A DNA stretch of 39,949 nucleotides from Aliishimia sp965369035. GTDB lineage: Bacteria; Pseudomonadota; Alphaproteobacteria; Rhodobacterales; Rhodobacteraceae. The translations under genes and the position numbers were made by a program. The notes under the pieces were generated by a model that was not told the origin of the DNA, did not search any database, and saw only the letters and a program-made list of their open reading frames with translations. Below are positions 33,166-39,949 of this stretch, one piece after another; position 1 is the first letter of the stretch, and every line of letters begins with the position of its first letter. The DNA lies in contig CBDUPF010000002.1 in NCBI GenBank assembly GCA_965369035.1, forward strand, positions 1 through 39,949. Reading direction: 5' to 3'.

Positions 33166-33846
33166 TTACCCCTTGACCAGCGCCTGGGCCTGCTCGACCC
33201 AGCCTTCGCGCTGGATGCGGCCCTTGAACGACAACTTCTCATCCATATCAGCAATGTCCGCTTCGGTCCATGCTGCGATCTGGGCGAGGGTCGTCACACC
33301 GGCCTCGTTCAGTTTCTTTTCCAGCGCCGGACCGACACCGGACAACTGCTTCAGATCGTCCGCGGATCCGGCCTCGGCCGCCGCGGCTTTTTCCGCCTTC
33401 GGAGCGGCTTTCGGTTTCGGCGCGGCATCGGCTTTCGCCGCTTTTGCCTTTGGTGCGGCCGGCTTCGGCGCCTCGGCCGTTGCGGGTGCCGAACCGGCGC
33501 CGACGGCAGCCTTCACGCCGGATGCATCCGCACCGGAAGCGAGAATATCCGTCACGCGCAGCAGGGTCAGTTGCTGGCGATGACCCTTCGTGCGCTTCGA
33601 GCCGTGCTTCCGGCGCCGCTTCACGAAGTGGATGACCTTGTCACCCTTGACCTGATCCAGCACTTCGGCCTGCACCGCCGCGCCGCTGACCAGCGGAGAC
33701 CCTACCACCGGAGCGTCACCGCCCAGCATCAGGATTTCGTTGAACTGGACCTTTTCACCTGCGTCGGCAGCCAGCTTTTCCACCCGGAGCGTATCGCCGG
33801 AGGAAACCTTGTACTGCTTGCCGCCCGTCTTGAGGACTGCGAACAT
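33166..33846 (-). CDS. rplU: 50S ribosomal protein L21 with C-terminal helix-hairpin-helix extension
   Basis: Residues 1 to about 103 are a normal L21 (M-F-A-V-L-K-T-G-G-K-Q-Y-K-V, and K-V-I-H-F-V-K-R-R-R-K-H-G-S-K-R). A linker of about 60 residues rich in Ala, Lys and Pro follows. The end is a compact domain from about 163 to 226 with L-K-Q-L-S-G-V-G-P-A-L-E-K-K-L-N-E-A-G, a helix-hairpin-helix nucleic-acid-binding motif. E. coli L21 has about 103 residues, so this one is twice as long. The start M-F-A-V-L-K at 33846 is the conserved one; an upstream start would add five residues. Confidence 0.95.
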   Translation of the reverse strand: MFAVLKTGGKQYKVSSGDTLRVEKLAADAGEKVQFNEILMLGGDAPVVGSPLVSGAAVQAEVLDQVKGDKVIHFVKRRRKHGSKRTKGHRQQLTLLRVTDILASGADASGVKAAVGAGSAPATAEAPKPAAPKAKAAKADAAPKPKAAPKAEKAAAAEAGSADDLKQLSGVGPALEKKLNEAGVTTLAQIAAWTEADIADMDEKLSFKGRIQREGWVEQAQALVKG

Positions 33847-33995
33847 CGTTCTTTCCTTCACGTCTTCCGCGTCCTGTGGTCCCCGTTTCGGGAGTTGTCG
33901 GCCAGAGCACCTTGGGCCCGGCCACCTCGGACAGCGCGCTTGATTGCGTCATTGATATTGGCCCGCACGCAAGTCGCCCCGCGCCGGGATGCGGG

Positions 33996-34024
33996 CTTAT
34001 CCACACAGCGGCCGGTCAAGTCAA
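33996..34024 (-). promoter_or_regulatory. Candidate promoter of rplU-rpmA
   Basis: On the minus strand TTGACT (34019-34024) and GATAAG (33996-34001) are separated by 17 bases. The resulting leader is about 145 bases. A perfect DnaA box overlaps the -10 element. Confidence 0.55.
33997..34005 (+). promoter_or_regulatory. Perfect DnaA box (TTATCCACA)
   Basis: The nine bases match the high-affinity E. coli DnaA consensus exactly. It stands alone in the gap upstream of rplU and overlaps the predicted -10 element. With no second box, AT-rich segment or origin gene beside it, it is more likely a regulatory or titration site, or chance, than an origin. Confidence 0.5.
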
Positions 34025-34057
34025 GGGGGTTCCGAGGAGATTTCCGGGCCGCAGCCG

Positions 34058-34867
34058 TCAGAGTTCCTGTGACATCATGTTCAACGCCAGAACTCGCCCC
34101 GTCGCATAGGATACGTCGTCGTAGACTTCGTTGAACCCGGCGAAGATCACGGTGTTCAGCGCCTGACCTGCGGGGCTTTGCCAGAACGCGAGGTAGCCGT
34201 CGAGATCGCCTGCGTCCAGCGACTCGTAGGCAAGAAGGAAGTAGCCACCAAGCCAGGATTCCGTTTCGACACGAATATCCGCCTCCTGCCCCCATACGAG
34301 GTTCAGGATTTCGTCCTCCGTCAACTCGAGGCCACCCCCATCCGCCAGCCCCTGAAAGTAACGCAGGTTGGAGTTCAGAGCCCCCGACACGTTGCGCTCC
34401 ACGAGGTCGTTGGCCTGAGAAATCGCCTCGATACGCGCAACCAGAAACGCCTGCGTCGACGAAGCCTCCAGCCAGGCCCGGCGCGCGGATTGCTCCACGT
34501 CCTCGTCCATCATCGCCCGCCGTGCGGCGACCTCGAGTTCGGTGATCGCCATCGCCGTGTCGGTCTGGAAGTAGGCAATCGACGCCTCGATCTCCTCGTT
34601 GGTCAGGTCAGCCAGATGCTCCAGGACCGTCGCCTCCATCCGCGACACGTCATAGATGCGGCCCAATTGATCGAGCAGACCCGCGTCGGCGGGCCGCCCC
34701 AGCATGTCTCGCGAGACGTTGTCCGCGTCGGCCAGCCCCTCGGCCCGCGCAATGGCAACGTAGTCCTTGATCGCCAGCAGATCGTAGAGGCGCGACAGCG
34801 ACGCGTCCGCGAATGCCAGTCCGGGCGTGCAGAGAAGGCCGATCGCGAGGCCGAGCGCCCGGATCAC
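34058..34867 (-). CDS. Exported DUF2059-family protein (second of pair)
   Basis: This 269-residue protein starts with GTG at 34867, overlapping the stop of the previous gene (GTGA). A signal peptide (about residues 1-20, ending G-L-A-F-A-D-A) is followed by an all-helical region. The C-terminal part matches the DUF2059 pattern, including L-D-G-Y-L-A-F-W-Q-S-P-A-G-Q-A-L-N near residue 225. Such proteins are periplasmic and of unknown function. It resembles its upstream neighbour in layout, which suggests an old tandem duplication. Confidence 0.7.
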   Translation of the reverse strand: MIRALGLAIGLLCTPGLAFADASLSRLYDLLAIKDYVAIARAEGLADADNVSRDMLGRPADAGLLDQLGRIYDVSRMEATVLEHLADLTNEEIEASIAYFQTDTAMAITELEVAARRAMMDEDVEQSARRAWLEASSTQAFLVARIEAISQANDLVERNVSGALNSNLRYFQGLADGGGLELTEDEILNLVWGQEADIRVETESWLGGYFLLAYESLDAGDLDGYLAFWQSPAGQALNTVIFAGFNEVYDDVSYATGRVLALNMMSQEL

Positions 34868-35703
34868 AGGTCGGTGCTCGGCTGAAGCGCCGCCATCTCG
34901 GCGGCGAGGGCCTCGAACCGGTTGGCCATCACCTCGTATTGGACCGCATTCATCAGATCATAGACCTCGCGCATCTTCGGATGCTCCAGCGCGTCGGCAT
35001 AGGCTTCGACCTCGGCGTCGGAGAACGCCTGATAGGTATAGGCCGCATTGCTGAGCGCAGACAACCGGATGGAGCGCTCGAGATCGCCAGCCTGCTCCGC
35101 CAGCAGCGCCCGCAGGTCGGGCTCGTCCATGCGCAGCTCGATCACCCCCGCTCCGGCCGCCGCCATGAGGAACCGCACCTGGATTTCCTGGATCGCGCGC
35201 ACCGAGGCGCCGGCGCTGTCCGAAGCAGCCGTCATCCGTTTCAGATCCACGATCCGATCCGACCCGTGCCGCACGAGGGCCGACACGATCGCCTCCCCCG
35301 CTTCGGTCTTGGCCGCGTCATCCTCGACCATGTGCGAGGCGTTCTCCGCTTCGACGATCCGCTGACCCAGGTCGGAGCCATAGAACCCGGCCGCGTGGCT
35401 CAACAACTCTTCGCTGAGCGTGTTCTCAAGGATGTCGACAGCGATGGCGTGCATCTTCCCGGTCCCGAACACGCGGTCGGTGAGGCGTGACCACTGCGTG
35501 CCGAAGTCTTCCGCCTCCAGCCCCAGCATGGCAGGCGCCGTACCCGCGCTCAGCCGGATGCTTTCCAGCGCCACGTCAAATCCGGTTATGTGCAGGAAAT
35601 CCTCGATGCGGCCGCGATCGGCGCTTGCAGCCACCGCCGCAGTCGCAAGCCACACGATCACGAAGGCGCCAGCGACGCCCGATCCGATTTGCCGAAAGCC
35701 CAT
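34864..35703 (-). CDS. Exported DUF2059-family protein (first of pair)
   Basis: This 279-residue protein has a signal peptide (about residues 1-26, ending A-A-V-A-A-S-A). The rest is mainly helical, with S-D-A-E-V-E-A-Y-A-D-A-L-E-H-P-K-M-R-E-V-Y near residue 230, equivalent to the segment seen in its neighbour. Function is unknown. It overlaps the next gene by four bases, so the two are made together. Confidence 0.7.
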   Translation of the reverse strand: MGFRQIGSGVAGAFVIVWLATAAVAASADRGRIEDFLHITGFDVALESIRLSAGTAPAMLGLEAEDFGTQWSRLTDRVFGTGKMHAIAVDILENTLSEELLSHAAGFYGSDLGQRIVEAENASHMVEDDAAKTEAGEAIVSALVRHGSDRIVDLKRMTAASDSAGASVRAIQEIQVRFLMAAAGAGVIELRMDEPDLRALLAEQAGDLERSIRLSALSNAAYTYQAFSDAEVEAYADALEHPKMREVYDLMNAVQYEVMANRFEALAAEMAALQPSTDL

Positions 35704-35853
35704 GATGATCCTCTCACTCGGTCATTCCAAGGTTAAGAATTTGCCGCGCCGGAACAAGGGGCCGGGTAACAAATGGTTACCCGATAACATGGATTTGGAC
35801 GGGGTTTTGTCTTGTCAGCGCCAGCAAAGGTGACTAGAGAGCCTCCTGACCGC

Positions 35854-35943
35854 GGAGAGGTGCCGGAGTGGTCGAACGGGGCGGTCTCGAAAACCGTTGA
35901 CCCTTCACGGGGTCCCAGGGTTCGAATCCCTGTCTCTCCGCCA
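35854..35943 (+). tRNA. tRNA-Ser (anticodon CGA)
   Basis: A class II tRNA with acceptor GGAGAGG/TCTCTCC, anticodon CGA at 35888-35890 in loop CTCGAAA, a long variable arm (TTGACCCTTCACGGGGTCC) and T-arm CAGGG-TTCGAAT-CCCTG. The discriminator G is at 35940 and CCA is encoded at 35941-35943. It decodes UCG. Confidence 0.97.
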
Positions 35944-36424
35944 CCATCACCCTGAGTTTCTTGGATATCCATCTGGTCCGTTCGTGCGGGTCGGTCACGG
36001 TGTATCGGCCAATCCCGGCATAGTTTACCGACATTTGGTCCGTTGCTTGTACCGACTATGACGAGACACCCTAGTCGTCAAAGTTGCCTTTGCGCCCCAG
36101 GTCGGTCGCGATCGTTCACCGATGGGCTCGTTTTTCGCGGGACTCGGTTCATCAATATCGCTGTTCATCGCGGACATGGCTTTGACCCACGATACCGAAC
36201 GCTGCAAAGAGCCACGCCTCTCGGGATCAGACTTCGCCGCGATTGCCGGAATACCGATGCTGCTCCGACTGACACCCGGCGCGGGGCGGTCAATTTGGCT
36301 GGAGGGGCTGACGCGACGTTGATTGATCGGCTGTTGCTTGTCCAGCCGGACCGGGCTGCCTTCGGACATGCCGCAACCAAAAATTAACCCGGGCATTACA
36401 ATAGTCCCCGCGGATGGAGACATT
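35944..36424. other. Intergenic region of about 481 bases, no gene seen
   Basis: Open frames here on both strands are short, lack ribosome sites and show no known motif. The region must hold the promoter of the following c-di-GMP gene. No repeat, RNA gene or attachment site was recognised, although it lies directly after a tRNA gene where integration remnants would be expected. Confidence 0.5.
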
Positions 36425-39400
36425 ATGACCGCGACGAACGACCCCATTACAGCCGATGCTGGGCAATGGCAGGCAATCATGGACGCGTTTTCCGAGGCCG
36501 TGCTCCGCTGCGGCGATGATTGCCACATCACATATGCCAACCCGGCCGCCTGCCGGGCATTCGGCGCTTCCCAAGGGCAATTGGTGGGAAAGCACTTCGG
36601 TCTGATCGCGGACATCCCGGGCGCGACCGAGAAGTCCGAACTCGCAGGCTGCCAAAGTACAACGGCTCCCAAGCGGCTGAAAAGATTGGATGGCTCGACG
36701 TTCTGGGGGCTGGTTCAACAGATCCATATCGGCGGGGTTTCCGCGCTGCAGATCGTCGATGTCGACGACGTGATGAAGGAGCGGGACGAACTCGCCTATC
36801 GCGAGAGTACCTGGCGCTATGCCATCGAAGCGGCCGAACACGGCATCTGGGACTACAACATCGCGAAGGGAACGCGATTTTATTCGAATGCCTGGAAACG
36901 CATGCGGGGATTCGCCGACGACGAGGAAATCGTCGATACGCTTGAAGCCTGGGAAGCCCGGGTACATCCCGACGATCTCGAGCATGTCCGGCAGAAGGAA
37001 AGGGAGTACAACTCCGGTCTCGTCGACTTTTTCTCATTTGAATACCGCGAGCGCCGAACGGACGGCGAGTGGGTCTGGATATCGTGCCGCGGCCAGGCCG
37101 TGGAGTGGAATGAAAGCGGCATTCCGACCCGCTTCACGGGAACCGACACGGACATCACAGCCCTGATGCGGTCCAACCAGGCCGTCGACGCGCTGAAGCG
37201 ACGTCACGAACTTGCGTTGAAGGCCTCGGGCGTGGGCGTCTGGGAAATCGATCTAGAAACGCAGACCTTCTCCTGCGACAGCGTGCTTGCCAAGATGTAC
37301 GACTTCCCGGGTGGCGCGGGCGAGAACATACCGCTGTCGCACTGGAACGATGCGCTGCACCCGGACGACAAGGCGGAGACGATGCGCAAGGCGGAACACG
37401 CGATGACCTCGGGCGAAAACCTCGAAATGAGTTTTCGCATCGTTCGGCGCGACGGCGAAGTGCGCCACATCGTGACGTCCGGCGTCTTCTACCTGACACC
37501 GGATGGCGAGCCACGGTTTCTCGGCGCGGATCGCGACATCACCGAAGCACGGCAACGCGAGGCCGACCTTGCCGCACAGAGCATGCGCTTCGAGGCCGCG
37601 GTGGAGAACATGGGACGCGGTCTCAGCATGTTCGGCCCCGACGGGGACCTGACCGTCGCCAACCGCACCTATGCCGCGATATACGGGCTGCCGAAGACGC
37701 TGGTCGAGCCCGGAACCTCCGTCAGGGACATCATCACATATCTCAAGGAGACCGAAACGGTCGGGGCGGATTTGCTCGACGAGGCAAGCAACGACGCATT
37801 GTCGGTCGGGCAACGGGGCGTGGCATTCGACAGGACGTGGCAACTCGCCAACGGGCAGATCATTCACTACTCGACAATCCCGCTCGAGACCGGCGGCTGG
37901 GTTTCGATCCACCGCGACGTCACCGATCAACATCATGCCGAGCAGCAGCTTGCCGAAAGCGAAGCGCGCTTCCGCGACTTCACCGCCACCGCGTCGGACT
38001 GGTGCTGGGAGACCGATGCACAGCATCGTATCAGCCTTCTCACGGAAAGCTTCGCCCACAACATCGGCGTCGAACTGGACAACATCATCGGGCAACATCT
38101 GAGCGCCCTTCCGCTTCACGACGAAGACGTGCCCAAGATGGAAGACCTGCTCGAGCTGTTCGACAACCAACAGCCACAACCGTTCAAGAACGTCCTGTTT
38201 CGGATGTTCGTCGCGCCGGAGAAGATGTCCTACTTCCTCGTGAGCGGGTTGCCGAAGTTCGATGAGAACGGGTCTTTCACCGGCTTTCGCGGAACCGGCT
38301 CGGATGTGACGGCCACCGAAGAGCACAAGATACGGCTGGCCGAAGCCGAAGCGCTGCTCACCGCGCGGTCAGAACAGCTGATCGAAGCGCAGAGAATAGG
38401 CCGGATCGGCGATTGGAGCTACAATCTGGGCGATGACCACATCTGGTGGGCGCCGGAAACTTACGAATTGCTGGGCCGCGATCCGGACACGTTCGAGACC
38501 ACCCACGATGCGGTCATGGCGTCCTACGTCGACAATGGCGACAAGAAGGTGCTGGCGTCCCAGGCGAAGGTGTTGCGGACCGGCGAGGTCAAGAGCATCG
38601 ACGTGAAGATGCGCAAGATGGACGGATCGGTCGCCGATGTCGTGGTGACCAGCAAGGCCCGCAAGGACGAAAACGGCAAGGTCACCGGATTCTACGGAAC
38701 GATTCAGGACATCACCGAACGCAAGAACGCCGAGGAGCAGCTCGAAAAACTGGCCTATTTCGATCCGCTGACCGGGCTGGCCAACAGGGCGTTGTTCCAG
38801 CGCGAAGTGAACGAGATCCTGGATACCTCCCAGGCAGACAGCTTCAACGGCGCGCTGATGCTCCTCGACCTCGACCGGTTCAAGGAAGTCAACGACTCAC
38901 TTGGACATGCCGCCGGGGATGAGCTTCTCCGAAAGGCGAGCCGCCTGCTTCTGGGCGCGCTCGAACCGGAACATTTCCTCGCCCGCCTCGGCGGAGACGA
39001 ATTCGCGATCATCGTGCCGGAGGCCGGCAAGGAAGAGCTCGAGGCGCTTGCCCGGCGATTGAACGACACGCTCAACTGTCCGCTGACCCTCGAGCGCGGC
39101 GAAGTCAACGTGAGCACCAGTATCGGCATCGCCCGCATACCGGAGGATGGCCGCGACCTGACCGACCTGCTGCGAAACGCCGACCTCGCCCTTTACCTTG
39201 CCAAGGACAAGGGCAGAGATCGCTTCGAATTCTTCAGCCACGACCTCAACGCAACGGTCCAGAACAAGCTGGCGCTCTCACGCGATCTGCGCAACGCGAT
39301 CACCGAAGATACCGGGCTCTCGCTCCATTACCAGCCACAGGTCGATCTGACGACCGGACGCGTGGCCGGTTACGAGGCACTGATCCGCTGGAATCATCCC

Positions 39401-39949
39401 GAACGCGGCCCGATTCCGCCGAATGAATTCATTCCCATCGCGGAAAGCTCGCACCTGATCTGCGACATCGGCATCTGGGTTCTGCGGGCCGCAGCGAAAC
39501 AGGCGGTGGACTGGCTTGATGCCGGAGAACCGCCGCGGGAAATCGCGGTCAACGTGTCCGCCGCTCAGATCTGGCACTCGGATCTTGTATCGGACGTCGA
39601 GCAGGTGCTGAACGAAACCGGCCTTTGGCCGTCTTTGCTCTGCCTTGAATTGACCGAAAGCCTGCTGGTCAATCAGGCCGAAGGGCGGGTTCGCAAGGTC
39701 CTCAAGGATCTGAGGTCCCTTGGCGTGACCCTGGCGCTCGACGATTTCGGAACCGGGTATTCGTCGCTCGGCTACCTCAAGGAACTGCCCTTCAACAAGC
39801 TCAAGATCGACCGCCTTTTCGTCGACGGCGCCCACACCTCGGTGCGCTCGAAGGAGTTGCTGAAGGGTATCGTCGAACTGGGCCGCGGATTGAACATGGT
39901 CGTCGTCGCGGAGGGAGCGGAGCGCCAGGCCGAAATCGACCTTCTGAGG
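36425..39949 (+). CDS. Six-PAS GGDEF-EAL c-di-GMP turnover protein (3' end outside window)
   Basis: The frame is open for 1,175 codons to the window end. There is no signal peptide or membrane helix, so it is a cytoplasmic sensor. About six PAS/PAC units are seen, near residues 15-125, 130-260, 265-385, 390-505, 510-650 and 655-780; the PAC ends read G-T-D-T-D-I-T, G-A-D-R-D-I-T, I-H-R-D-V-T, G-T-G-S-D-V-T and G-T-I-Q-D-I-T. The GGDEF domain has an intact G856-G-D-E-F (cyclase active site). The EAL domain has E984-A-L, later N-V-S-A-A-Q, E-L-T-E-S and D1106-D-F-G-T-G-Y, the phosphodiesterase metal ligands. Both activities could therefore exist. GGAG lies six bases before the ATG. No heme, flavin or other cofactor site in the PAS units could be identified. 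Confidence 0.93.
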   Translation, partial: MTATNDPITADAGQWQAIMDAFSEAVLRCGDDCHITYANPAACRAFGASQGQLVGKHFGLIADIPGATEKSELAGCQSTTAPKRLKRLDGSTFWGLVQQIHIGGVSALQIVDVDDVMKERDELAYRESTWRYAIEAAEHGIWDYNIAKGTRFYSNAWKRMRGFADDEEIVDTLEAWEARVHPDDLEHVRQKEREYNSGLVDFFSFEYRERRTDGEWVWISCRGQAVEWNESGIPTRFTGTDTDITALMRSNQAVDALKRRHELALKASGVGVWEIDLETQTFSCDSVLAKMYDFPGGAGENIPLSHWNDALHPDDKAETMRKAEHAMTSGENLEMSFRIVRRDGEVRHIVTSGVFYLTPDGEPRFLGADRDITEARQREADLAAQSMRFEAAVENMGRGLSMFGPDGDLTVANRTYAAIYGLPKTLVEPGTSVRDIITYLKETETVGADLLDEASNDALSVGQRGVAFDRTWQLANGQIIHYSTIPLETGGWVSIHRDVTDQHHAEQQLAESEARFRDFTATASDWCWETDAQHRISLLTESFAHNIGVELDNIIGQHLSALPLHDEDVPKMEDLLELFDNQQPQPFKNVLFRMFVAPEKMSYFLVSGLPKFDENGSFTGFRGTGSDVTATEEHKIRLAEAEALLTARSEQLIEAQRIGRIGDWSYNLGDDHIWWAPETYELLGRDPDTFETTHDAVMASYVDNGDKKVLASQAKVLRTGEVKSIDVKMRKMDGSVADVVVTSKARKDENGKVTGFYGTIQDITERKNAEEQLEKLAYFDPLTGLANRALFQREVNEILDTSQADSFNGALMLLDLDRFKEVNDSLGHAAGDELLRKASRLLLGALEPEHFLARLGGDEFAIIVPEAGKEELEALARRLNDTLNCPLTLERGEVNVSTSIGIARIPEDGRDLTDLLRNADLALYLAKDKGRDRFEFFSHDLNATVQNKLALSRDLRNAITEDTGLSLHYQPQVDLTTGRVAGYEALIRWNHPERGPIPPNEFIPIAESSHLICDIGIWVLRAAAKQAVDWLDAGEPPREIAVNVSAAQIWHSDLVSDVEQVLNETGLWPSLLCLELTESLLVNQAEGRVRKVLKDLRSLGVTLALDDFGTGYSSLGYLKELPFNKLKIDRLFVDGAHTSVRSKELLKGIVELGRGLNMVVVAEGAERQAEIDLLR

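Noticed and set aside
33961..33996. GCCCGCA/TGCGGGC hairpin near the rplU promoter
   Set aside because: One arm overlaps the predicted -10 and would not be transcribed from that promoter, so an RNA leader role is not supported.
35733..36034. Minus-strand frames with G-I-R-T-L-G-P or G-F-E-P-W-D-P across the tRNA-Ser
   Set aside because: These are antisense tRNA translations, not proteins.
35944..36424. Search for an integrated element or attachment-site repeat after tRNA-Ser
   Set aside because: No integrase gene and no direct repeat of the tRNA 3' end was found.
36025..36672. 215-codon minus-strand frame
   Set aside because: It overlaps the start of the c-di-GMP gene on the other strand, lacks a ribosome site and has no known domain.
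1..39949. CRISPR arrays, insertion sequences, prophage or toxin-antitoxin pairs
   Set aside because: No regularly spaced repeats, transposase, integrase or phage structural genes were seen. The RatA-like protein is better read as a COQ10-type quinone-binding protein than as a toxin with a partner.

Overview
This window comes from a high-GC alphaproteobacterium, most likely a marine Rhodobacteraceae (Roseobacter group) member. The clues are a ChpT-type histidine phosphotransferase, an olsB-olsA pair, a VPLPA-CTERM-like surface protein, RTX/Hint proteins, dimethylglycine/sarcosine dehydrogenase paralogs, a DksA with one zinc-site cysteine, an L21 protein with a long C-terminal extension, and an unextended bacterial L27. 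I cannot fix the genus from sequence alone. Most of the window is ordinary chromosome. I see no prophage, insertion sequence, CRISPR array or plasmid replication gene, and no clear new multi-gene system.

Layout. 1-1754: end of pgpA, pncC/cinA C-domain, a RatA/COQ10-like protein and hypoxanthine phosphoribosyltransferase. 1764-4098: a LysR regulator divergent from a cytochrome c'/c556 and a diheme cytochrome c. 4269-7102: lipA, a four-repeat secreted protein with a VPLPG C-terminal anchor signal, and a VIT1/CCC1-type transporter. 7152-12216: two divergent paralogs of a dimethylglycine/sarcosine dehydrogenase-like flavoprotein; the left one is broken by an internal deletion of about 56 bases. 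A two-hairpin intergenic repeat lies between them. 12286-17133: a MobA-like nucleotidyltransferase, a large RTX/DUF4114/Hint protein, tRNA-Leu(CAA), and a methyltransferase frameshifted at a homopolymer.

17239-21933: a DedA/YqaA-type membrane protein and DsbB in an overlapping pair; an Lrp/AsnC regulator divergent from arginase and ornithine cyclodeaminase (arginine to ornithine to proline); and an FAD monooxygenase. 22019-25396: dksA, a MoxR-type ATPase, and the rpsB-tsf operon, with a recognisable promoter, leader and intergenic hairpin. 25540-28073: olsB-olsA (ornithine lipids), a DUF3553 small protein and chpT (CtrA phosphorelay). 28298-33846: a same-strand block reading rplU, rpmA, hairpin, possible small ORF, GNAT acetyltransferase, obgE, proB, proA. 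34058-35703: two overlapping DUF2059 exported proteins. 35854-35943: tRNA-Ser(CGA). 36425-end: a very large six-PAS GGDEF-EAL protein that runs off the window.

The points most worth a second look are the deletion scar in the left dehydrogenase paralog, the homopolymer frameshift in the methyltransferase, the four-repeat VPLPG-CTERM protein, a perfect DnaA box on the predicted rplU promoter, the L21-helix-hairpin-helix fusion, and the paired-hairpin repeat. Function assignments are by reading motifs and family knowledge; no database search was run.
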